A stretch of DNA of 19,683 bases from Prevotella sp. (lineage in GTDB: Bacteria > Bacteroidota > Bacteroidia > Bacteroidales > Bacteroidaceae): the NCBI GenBank assembly GCA_021636625.1, contig JAJWLX010000061.1:1-19683 (forward strand), read 5' to 3'. This document shows, one piece after another, positions 15,166-19,683 of the stretch (positions are counted from its first letter, which is position 1; each line of letters opens with the position of its first letter). The notes beneath the pieces are model-generated. The model was not told the DNA's origin. It saw only the letters and a list, made by a program, of their open reading frames with translations, and made no database searches. The position numbers and the translations under genes were made by a program.

Positions 15166-16161
15166 ATGAAGAAAATGTATCTTCTTGCAGTCCTGATGGC
15201 AGCCGCAATGCCATTCACTTCGATGGCACAGGACGACGACCTCTACTTCAATCCGAAGAAGGAGGCGAAGGAGAAGGCTGAGAGAAAAGCTGCGTTACTG
15301 CGTGAGTATAAGGCTATGCAGGCACGCCGCGACAGTATCTATGCCCTCTTCTGGAGCGGCAGCAACCGGAATGTGGATGAGTACAACCGTGGTGGCAGAT
15401 TCCTGAGCCACTACGAGAAGGTGGGTACTGATTCACTCGGTAACGATATCATCCAGTTTCATGTAGGCAAGGGTGTGGCGCCCGACAGCATCTACGATGA
15501 TGCTTACTTCGCACAGAAGTATATCAATGAGGAGGAGGATTTCGGCAATACCCGCCGTATGAGTCGCTGGGATGGCTACTACGATCCTTGGTTCTATGGC
15601 TACTATGGCTATGGTCCATATTATTGGCGCTCCCGCATGTGGGGTTGGCACAATCCTTGGCGATATGGCTACTATACGGGCTGGTACGACCCATGGTTTG
15701 ATCCTTGGTATGATCCATGGTATTATGGCTATGCCGGATGGTATGGCGGCTGGTACGACCCATGGTATTATGGCTGGGGTGGCTGGTATGGCCCTTGGTA
15801 TTGGGGTGGTCCGATGATTGGACATGTAACTTATGGTGGTCGCAATTCTGGCGGATATGCCGGTAACCGCAGCTTTAGATATAACGGTGACAACGGTTAT
15901 GCTGGTAATGCGACACGCCGAAGTGTAACCAACCGCAACTTTGGCGGACGTGACAGCCAGCGCAACTATGATACCCGCAGCAATAACAACACCAACACCT
16001 TTGACCGCAGCAACTTTGGTGGTTTCGGCAATCGCAGTGGTGCCAGCTTTGGTGGTTCCAACTCCGGTGGTCGCTCTGGTGGCGGCTTCGGCGGTGGAGG
16101 AAGCTTCGGCGGTGGTGGCGGAAGCCGTTCCGGTGGAGGTGGTTTCGGCGGTCGCCGATAA
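15166..16161 (+). CDS. Secreted Trp/Tyr-rich and Gly-rich protein of unknown function
   Basis: Unknown function. The protein is 331 aa with a clear signal peptide (MKKMYLLAVLMAAAMPFTSMA, cleavage after Ala21). Residues 22-60 are charged and helical (KKEAKEKAERKAALLREYKA). Residues 65-130 form a small conserved-looking segment (HYEKVGTDSLGNDIIQFH). Residues 135-213 are extreme: by my count 17 Trp, 22 Tyr and 2 Phe in 79 residues, built on WYDPW and WYYG units. Residues 220-331 are low-complexity: N/R/S/G-rich, then almost pure GGGFGGGGS. The underlying DNA is correspondingly repetitive. A role in cell-surface adhesion or matrix is only a guess. It is followed directly by REP-like repeats and then the FadL-type gene. 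Confidence 0.85.
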   Translation: MKKMYLLAVLMAAAMPFTSMAQDDDLYFNPKKEAKEKAERKAALLREYKAMQARRDSIYALFWSGSNRNVDEYNRGGRFLSHYEKVGTDSLGNDIIQFHVGKGVAPDSIYDDAYFAQKYINEEEDFGNTRRMSRWDGYYDPWFYGYYGYGPYYWRSRMWGWHNPWRYGYYTGWYDPWFDPWYDPWYYGYAGWYGGWYDPWYYGWGGWYGPWYWGGPMIGHVTYGGRNSGGYAGNRSFRYNGDNGYAGNATRRSVTNRNFGGRDSQRNYDTRSNNNTNTFDRSNFGGFGNRSGASFGGSNSGGRSGGGFGGGGSFGGGGGSRSGGGGFGGRR

Positions 16162-16236
16162 CACGCCCTGAAATACTCTGCTATTTGCTAGCACGCCCTG
16201 AAGAGTCAGCTATTTGCTAGCACGCCCTGAAAGGGC
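16162..16236 (+). repeat. Three tandem ~29-30-bp REP-like units
   Basis: CACGCCCTGAA begins three head-to-tail units at 16162, 16192 and 16221 (30, 29 and at least 16 bp), starting on the base after the stop codon. The first two end in GCTATTTGCTAG and have lost the right hairpin arm. The third keeps GCCCT-GAA-AGGGC (16224-16236), then AGAAGC and CCTAGCCCAGGG as in copy A at 46-80. There are no unique spacers between units. Confidence 0.8.
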
Positions 16237-16248
16237 AGAAGCTCCTAG

Positions 16249-16267
16249 CCCAGGGCATCGCCCTGGG
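16249..16267 (+). repeat. Second hairpin of the REP-like element
   Basis: CCCAGGGC (16249-16256), ATC loop, GCCCTGGG (16260-16267): a perfect 8-bp palindromic stem next to the third repeat unit. In copy A (46-80) only the left arm CCCAGGG survives. Together with 16221-16236 this gives a two-hairpin element, the form expected of REP/BIME-type repeats. Confidence 0.75.
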
Positions 16268-16288
16268 TTATAGTGGTTTATTATAAAT

Positions 16289-16303
16289 GCGCCCTGAAAG
16301 GGC
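16289..16303 (+). repeat. Solo REP-like hairpin
   Basis: GCGCCCTGAAAGGGC repeats the first hairpin of the element (GCCCT-GAA-AGGGC) and is followed by AAAAGCT, close to the AGAAGCT of 16237-16243. It lies 37 bp before the FadL-type start codon, so it may fold in that gene's leader. Confidence 0.7.
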
Positions 16304-16340
16304 AAAAGCTTTATTAAACAATTAAAAATTAGAAAATAAT

Positions 16341-17939
16341 ATGAATCATTTAAAACATATACTTTTTGCCAGTGCACTCATGGCATCCCTGAGCGCCACT
16401 GCCCAGGAAACCTACTTGGATACTAAATTTGCGGAGAACTCCCTTACGGGAACTGCACGCTATGTAGGTATGGGTGGTGCGATGGAAGCACTGGGTGCCG
16501 ACATCTCAACCATGTCGAGCAACCCTGCCGGCATCGGTCTCTTCCGTAAAAGCATGGTAAGCCTTTCGGCAGGCGTCGTTGCACAGCCTGATGCCGATAC
16601 CCGATTCAGTTTCGATAATACGCCGATATCTTTCAATGGAAAGAAGTCGGTGCCTAGCTTCGACCAGATTGGTTTTGTCTGGGCTGGTGGTGACAACAGA
16701 GCCGGCGTGAAAATCAATGCCGGTTTCAATTTCCACAAGAGTACCAACTTCTCTCAGATTCTTACCGCAGCCAACTATCTGAACGGTGCCTCACAAACCA
16801 AGTGGGCATCTGCCAAGACTGCCTATGCCAAGGAATTGGATAAGCAATACGGCAAGGATGCCGGCGACCAGGTTTGGAGCGCTGTGGATGCCAACTACAA
16901 TAAACTGATGGGAACCGACGACCAGGGCAACCAGGCTACCTACGACGGAAAATCCTTCCTCTATGGTCAATACCAGAAGGGCTATATCGGTGTATATGAT
17001 TTCAACCTGAGCTTGTCGTTCAACGACCGTGTATGGGTGGGCTTTACCCTCGGTCTGCACGATGTACACTATCGCAACAACTCGTACTATACCGAGAATT
17101 ATGTAGCAGATAAGGAGGCATACGGCTCTGCTTGGGAAAGCCAGCGCATCACGGGTACGGGCTATGATGCCAAACTGGGTGTTATCTTCCGCCCTGTGGC
17201 AGATTCACCGTTCCGCATCGGTGCCTACGTCAATTCGCCTGTGTTCTACGACCTCTCGCTGAGTGGTGCTGCCGACCTGGAGCTGACAGATAAGAACATT
17301 GTTGACGACCAGGGCAATTATGCCGTGGGTAGCAATTCCAACTCCGTGGATCTGGATTATCGCCTCAACACACCATGGAAGGCAGGCGTGAGCTTGGGTC
17401 ACACCGTGGGCAACTATCTCGCCCTGGGTGCTACCTATGAATATGCCTGGTACGACCACATGGACAATCGTGTGAAGGATGGCGGCTACTATGATTCCTG
17501 GTATGGCGACTATTACGAGACCAGCAGCAGCGATGCAGCCATGAATGACCACACCAAGCATTCGTTGAAGGGCGTAAGCACCCTGAAACTGGGTTTGGAG
17601 TACAAGCCGATTCAGCTGATGTCGATCCGCCTGGGCTACAACTATGTATCTCCAATGTTCAAGGAAACTGCCGACCGCGACCAGACTATCGCTTCGCAGG
17701 GAACCATCTATTCCACATCTACGGATTATACCAACTGGAAGGCTACGAACAGGGTTACAGCCGGTGTAGGTTTCAACTACCAGGGCATCTTCTTCGATGT
17801 GGCATACCAGTATAGTTGCCAGAAGGGTGATTTCTATCCATTTGCAGCCTGGGAGAATGCTGGTGCCAAGGCGGCTCCAGCCACATCGGTAGATAATAAT
17901 CGCCATCAGTTGCTGATGACGGTGGGTTACAAGTTTTAA
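16341..17939 (+). CDS. FadL/OmpP1-type outer-membrane transport protein
   Basis: Predicted outer-membrane beta-barrel of the OmpP1/FadL/TodX family, which in known members imports hydrophobic molecules. The protein is 532 aa. Signal peptide 1-21 (cleavage at SATA-QE). The N-terminal plug motif is typical: TARYVGMGGAMEALGADIST (38-57) followed by NPAGIGLFR (61-69). The rest shows alternating aromatic/polar strands (YIGVYDFNLSLSFNDRVWVG, LKLGLEYKPIQLMSIRLGYN) and ends in a terminal-strand pattern with C-terminal Phe (LLMTVGYKF). No promoter is visible in the 179-bp gap, which is filled with repeats, so it may be transcribed with the aromatic-rich gene. The substrate cannot be told. Confidence 0.9.
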   Translation: MNHLKHILFASALMASLSATAQETYLDTKFAENSLTGTARYVGMGGAMEALGADISTMSSNPAGIGLFRKSMVSLSAGVVAQPDADTRFSFDNTPISFNGKKSVPSFDQIGFVWAGGDNRAGVKINAGFNFHKSTNFSQILTAANYLNGASQTKWASAKTAYAKELDKQYGKDAGDQVWSAVDANYNKLMGTDDQGNQATYDGKSFLYGQYQKGYIGVYDFNLSLSFNDRVWVGFTLGLHDVHYRNNSYYTENYVADKEAYGSAWESQRITGTGYDAKLGVIFRPVADSPFRIGAYVNSPVFYDLSLSGAADLELTDKNIVDDQGNYAVGSNSNSVDLDYRLNTPWKAGVSLGHTVGNYLALGATYEYAWYDHMDNRVKDGGYYDSWYGDYYETSSSDAAMNDHTKHSLKGVSTLKLGLEYKPIQLMSIRLGYNYVSPMFKETADRDQTIASQGTIYSTSTDYTNWKATNRVTAGVGFNYQGIFFDVAYQYSCQKGDFYPFAAWENAGAKAAPATSVDNNRHQLLMTVGYKF

Positions 17940-17945
17940 ATAAGC

Positions 17946-17990
17946 CGAAGGTTTAAAGAATGCAAAAAACAGAGCTTTCTTCGTTTTTTT
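17946..17990 (+). terminator. Probable terminator after the FadL-type gene
   Basis: CGAAG (17946-17950) and AAAG (17955-17958) can pair with CTTCG (17979-17983) and CTTT (17975-17978). This gives a stem with a GTTT bulge, followed by T7 (17984-17990). The stem is weaker than the other terminators in the window. Confidence 0.45.
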
Positions 17991-18011
17991 AAGTAAAAAA
18001 AGGCTAGAAAA

Positions 18012-18043
18012 TTTGGTTGTTTCGCAGAAAAGCTATATCTTTG
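18012..18043 (+). promoter_or_regulatory. Promoter of the candidate small RNA
   Basis: TTTG (18012-18015), 20-bp spacer, TATCTTTG (18036-18043) followed by C: a full match to the Bacteroidota promoter. It points into a stretch with no open reading frame longer than five codons near the start. Confidence 0.7.
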
Positions 18044-18050
18044 CAGAAGT

Positions 18051-18198
18051 AAAAATGAAGAGTTTTGAATAGACTCATAAAAAAAGAATGAATCTCCCAT
18101 AGAAGTATTGGGAAAAAAATATTAGTTTTTTTAGTGGTTAATTTAGTTTTAGTAAGTATGTGGTAGGATCTGTTGTGAAACAGGTCCTATTTTTTTTT
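18051..18198 (+). ncRNA. Candidate small non-coding RNA (~148 nt)
   Basis: Lies between a full-consensus promoter and a strong intrinsic terminator. The only ATG frames are tiny (MKSFE at 18055, MNLP at 18088). Internal structure: TCCCA (18095-18099) with TGGGA (18109-18113), closed by UA/UA around a GAAG loop; then A7 and T7 runs that could also pair. I do not recognise a known RNA family (not tRNA, tmRNA, SRP or RNase P). The 392-bp gap 17940-18331 otherwise holds only terminators. It could be an sRNA, an unrecognised leader or a decayed gene; transcription is unproven. Confidence 0.5.
18164..18198 (+). terminator. Intrinsic terminator of the candidate small RNA
   Basis: TAGGATCTGTT (18164-18174) pairs with AACAGGTCCTA (18179-18189) over 11 bp with a single U-G pair, closed by a GUGA (GNRA-type) tetraloop, followed by T9 (18190-18198). 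It is not attached to any plus-strand gene, which is the main reason to suspect an RNA gene. Confidence 0.9.
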
Positions 18199-18230
18199 GC
18201 ATACCTAAGGCTTCACATCCTGTATAAACG

Positions 18231-18269
18231 AAAAAAGAGGGTGCGTCATAGACTTATGACACACCCTCT
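18231..18269 (-). terminator. Terminator of the HU-like/smalltalk transcript
   Basis: Minus strand: AGAGGGTGTGTCATA pairs with TATGACGCACCCTCT (18255-18269 and 18236-18250) over 15 bp with one G-U pair and a 4-nt AGTC loop, followed by a T-run (A6 at 18231-18236 on the plus strand). It faces the plus-strand terminator at 18164-18198, leaving about 30 bp between. Confidence 0.92.
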
Positions 18270-18331
18270 GACATAGATAAAATCTTCTCAAAAACTAATC
18301 ACATGCAGATTTCATTCTGCTTTCCTGCTGC

Positions 18332-18424
18332 TTACACGCAGCTTGAAACACCGAGCGATGTGGCTATTGCGGTGAGAATGCTGATAGCAATCTGAATCAC
18401 CATTTTCCAGGTATCCTTTTTCAT
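18332..18424 (-). CDS. Smalltalk protein (30 aa)
   Basis: Tiny protein beginning MKKDTWKMVIQIAIS, continuing ILTAIATSLGV, and ending SSCV. This is the pattern of the Bacteroidota 'smalltalk' mini-protein family: a basic start, one hydrophobic helix (about residues 9-26) and a terminal Ser-Cys. The family is known to sit beside HU-like DNA-binding genes, exactly as here; its function is unknown. An ATG directly upstream (18425-18427) would add one Met; I prefer MKKDTWK by family resemblance. It lies about 60 bp after the HU-like stop and 62 bp before the terminator. The amidase gene often found next to such pairs is absent here. Confidence 0.88.
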   Translation of the reverse strand: MKKDTWKMVIQIAISILTAIATSLGVSSCV

Positions 18425-18475
18425 CATCTTCTACTTTGAAGGGTTAAACGATAGGGTTGAGTTTCACGGATGGGG

Positions 18476-18495
18476 GGATCTGCTTTTACAGATCC
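18476..18495 (-). other. Hairpin around the HU-like stop codon
   Basis: GGATCTG (18476-18482 and, on the other arm, CAGATCC 18489-18495) forms a perfect 7-bp stem. The 6-nt loop (18483-18488) contains the UAA stop of the HU-like gene. No T-run follows, so read-through into the smalltalk gene is expected. Confidence 0.6.
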
Positions 18496-19220
18496 ACGTC
18501 CGTGTCGCTGCCACCGCCCTCGCTGGTACCTGGGGCGGTATTGCCGCCGCTGGTTCCCTGGTCACCGGTAGTTCCGCTACCTTCAGTTCCGGTAGTTCCG
18601 CTGCCGCCAGCGTTGCTGCCTCCGCCCTGGGTTCCACCGCCAGTGGTTCCGTCTCCGTCTCCACCTCCGTCAGGAGTTTCTGGAACATTGAGGTCCACGT
18701 TGGTCTTGCCCTCCCTAATCGCCTTGATCACGGCTGCCTGAGCACTTCGGCTAGCCACGAGGTTGAATTCTGCATCCTCGAGCAGGTTCTTGAACTGTTG
18801 GCCAGGCTCCCACTGAACCTTTACGTTGGTGATGTTCTGCGCCGTAAACTTGTCGGCAGTCTCTGCGCCCTTGGAGCCGAGCAGGATTGAGAAGTCGCCC
18901 AGATCACCCAGTCGGATCTTCTTGCCCTCGAGCAGCATCTCTCTCATGCAATCTACTGCCATGTAGAGGATGGCGCTGATGTCGGCTCTTGAATACACGC
19001 TGCCGTGAGAAGTGATGTGCTTGGCAAACTTCTCGATGGTCATCACATCGGTGTACTGCGAGATAGCGAACGCATTCTGCTTCTCGGTCTTTACCAGGTC
19101 GGTGTCCTTCTTGTCCGGCTCCTTGCCGTCCTTCTTAGCCTGGTTGATACGTGACTTAGCCTGGTTGATCTCAAGGAGGTTTGCGTTCACGCTGCGCATT
19201 ACGATACTGTAGTTAATCAT
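18486..19220 (-). CDS. HU-like (HU-HIG family) DNA-binding protein with Gly/Thr/Ser tail
   Basis: Predicted nucleoid-type DNA-binding protein of the HU-related family common in Bacteroidota. The protein is 244 aa. Residues 1-175 cover the domain: MINYSIVMRSVNANLLEINQ, a basic linker (21-45), the helical part MTIEKFAKHITSHGSVYSRA (60-79) and ISAILYMAVDCMREMLLEGK (81-100), and the family hallmark IRLGDLGDFSILL (102-114), ending FTAQNITNVKVQWEPG. Residues 181-244 are a low-complexity acidic tail of G, T, S, D and E, which resembles a flexible linker and lacks the basic PAKKA-type tail of some HU proteins. It has a consensus promoter about 170 bp upstream and is followed by the smalltalk gene and a terminator, giving a two-gene transcript. 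Confidence 0.88.
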   Translation of the reverse strand: MINYSIVMRSVNANLLEINQAKSRINQAKKDGKEPDKKDTDLVKTEKQNAFAISQYTDVMTIEKFAKHITSHGSVYSRADISAILYMAVDCMREMLLEGKKIRLGDLGDFSILLGSKGAETADKFTAQNITNVKVQWEPGQQFKNLLEDAEFNLVASRSAQAAVIKAIREGKTNVDLNVPETPDGGGDGDGTTGGGTQGGGSNAGGSGTTGTEGSGTTGDQGTSGGNTAPGTSEGGGSDTDVDL

Positions 19221-19251
19221 ACTCTGTTCTGTGTTTAATAAGTTCTTAGAA

Positions 19252-19299
19252 TCACAACTGCCCGGAAGCCCCGTTTTCTGCCCATTTTCTAGTCTTCAT
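19252..19299 (-). CDS. Possible upstream ORF 2 in the HU-like leader (15 aa)
   Basis: Starts MKTRKWAENGASGQL and stops 31 bp before the HU-like ATG. Its ATG overlaps the TGA of the preceding short frame (ATGA), a layout that permits translational coupling. No homology is claimed; it may be chance. Confidence 0.25.
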   Translation of the reverse strand: MKTRKWAENGASGQL

Positions 19300-19394
19300 T
19301 GATGACCGGCGCCTGCCATCATTTCTGTCCAGCTGCGGTCTTCTATTTTGACCGCCTTTAGGTCGATAGGCTGTTCCTTCGATTGCTGGTGCAA
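19296..19394 (-). other. Open frame of 32 codons in the HU-like leader
   Basis: From TTG (19392-19394, inside the -7 box) to TGA (19296-19298) the frame is open with a protein-like composition (QPIDLKAVKIEDRSWTE then MMAGAGHQ). The only ATGs are two in tandem (19320-19322 and 19317-19319), giving MMAGAGHQ. It could be the decayed end of a former gene or a regulatory upstream ORF. A 6-bp hairpin GCGGTC/GACCGC (19335-19340 with 19350-19355) lies within it. Confidence 0.3.
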
Positions 19395-19423
19395 AGATAC
19401 GAAGATTTTCTGTATCTACCAAA
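19392..19423 (-). promoter_or_regulatory. Promoter of the HU-like/smalltalk operon
   Basis: Minus strand: TTTG (19420-19423), a 20-bp spacer and TATCTTTG (19392-19399), a full match to the Bacteroidota consensus and the same -7 octamer as the candidate sRNA promoter. The expected start near 19385 gives a leader of about 165 nt, long for this window. Upstream of it (19424-19683) I see no gene. Confidence 0.72.
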
Positions 19424-19452
19424 TTTTGGCATGTGATAAGGGTCGATTTTCA

Positions 19453-19549
19453 GCAAAACACTTTCGATTTGAAACTTCGTTGAAAAACGGACTCTATTTC
19501 TTATGGGGCGCATCTCTATGCTTTTGCGGTATCGAAAACTATGTTTTGC
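19453..19549. repeat. Imperfect inverted repeat in the gene-free end of the window
   Basis: GCAAAACACTTTCGAT (19453-19468) and the reverse complement of 19531-19549 (GCAAAACATAGTTTTCGAT) share GCAAAACA and TTTCGAT, separated by 1 or 4 bases. The arms could pair over 15 bp with a 62-nt loop. No transposase or known element is attached; it may be chance. Confidence 0.35.
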
Positions 19550-19595
19550 GATATAAATCAGCATATTACGAAGTAATACCCGATTATAGGGAAAC

Positions 19596-19616
19596 GTATT
19601 CAGTATTCAGTATTCA
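19596..19616 (+). repeat. Heptamer tandem repeat (GTATTCA)3
   Basis: Three exact copies of GTATTCA, followed by G and a T-run. No gene spans it, so any length change would not alter a protein. Confidence 0.8.
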
Positions 19617-19644
19617 GTTTTTTTCGCCCTTGTTACCATCCACT

Positions 19645-19683
19645 GTATAGATAGTATATTATATATATATAAATATATATATA
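19645..19683. repeat. A/T-only microsatellite-like end of window
   Basis: Mostly TA dinucleotides (ATATATATAT, ATATATATATA) running off the window edge. No gene can be assigned here. Confidence 0.7.

Noticed and set aside
15433..16194. 253-aa minus-strand open frame rich in Ala, Thr, Ile and Val
   Set aside because: Antisense shadow of the aromatic/Gly-rich gene: the repetitive G-rich codons lack stops on the other strand. The plus-strand gene has a signal peptide, AGGAG site and promoter boxes.
16162..16236. Short regular repeats that might be a CRISPR array
   Set aside because: Units are directly adjacent with no unique spacers, there are only three, and no cas genes are present; they match the hairpin repeat at 46-80 instead.
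16249..16267. Intrinsic terminator at the CCCAGGGC/GCCCTGGG hairpin
   Set aside because: No T-run follows; the sequence after it is TTATAGTGG, so only a factor-dependent role would be possible.
18051..18198. Small protein gene instead of an RNA
   Set aside because: The ATG frames give only 4-5 residues before a stop, and no alternative start gives a convincing small protein.
18270..18331. Extra mini-gene (MKSACD) after smalltalk
   Set aside because: Only six codons, inside a local GCAGA/TCTGC hairpin, with no family resemblance.
19348..19650. 100-aa plus-strand open frame near the window end
   Set aside because: Runs over the HU-like promoter, is Cys/Phe/Tyr-rich with no domain and no promoter or ribosome site.

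Overview
The window looks like chromosomal DNA from a Bacteroidota organism in the Prevotella/Segatella group. The evidence is the TTTG-N20-TAnnTTTG type promoters, the near absence of Shine-Dalgarno sites, a HU-HIG-type DNA-binding protein followed by a 'smalltalk' mini-protein, a golvesin-domain amidase, and a PPi-dependent phosphofructokinase. No species is assigned. There is no integrase, transposase, tRNA, rRNA or CRISPR array; most of the window is core-genome sequence.

Layout. Positions 1-1462 (minus): a lipoprotein lytic transglycosylase (MltF-like) followed by a REP-like hairpin repeat. Positions 1508-4854 (plus): a compact hisG-hisD-hisC operon with its own promoter, ending in a strong bidirectional terminator shared with the gene facing it. 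Positions 4864-11247 (minus): a probable five-gene run made of a 90-aa unknown, a small PlsC-type acyltransferase, a large secreted multidomain amidase, a 113-aa unknown and a YgiQ-type radical SAM protein with a long Gly/Arg/Asn tail. Positions 11368-14073 (plus): PPi-dependent phosphofructokinase plus a membrane-anchored GH25 muramidase, closed by a clear terminator. Positions 14102-14974 (minus): prmA. Positions 15166-17939 (plus): a secreted Trp/Tyr-rich then Gly-rich protein, a cluster of REP-like repeats, and a FadL/OmpP1-type outer-membrane barrel. Positions 17940-19683: a candidate small RNA on the plus strand (promoter plus terminator, no ORF), and on the minus strand a HU-like gene, a 30-aa smalltalk gene and a terminator, with a long leader carrying short ORFs.

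Common thread. Three peptidoglycan hydrolases with different bond specificities (MltF-like transglycosylase, N-acetylmuramoyl-L-alanine amidase, GH25 muramidase) lie within 14 kb, next to envelope genes (acyltransferase, FadL barrel, aromatic-rich secreted protein). The rest is central metabolism and translation (his genes, Pfp, PrmA).

Most worth following up: the candidate sRNA at 18051-18198; the HU/smalltalk unit, with a stop codon in a hairpin loop and overlapping upstream ORFs; the dispersed hairpin repeat whose stem shows compensatory changes between copies; and the aromatic-rich secreted protein. All promoter, RNA and terminator calls come from reading the sequence by eye and have not been tested computationally.
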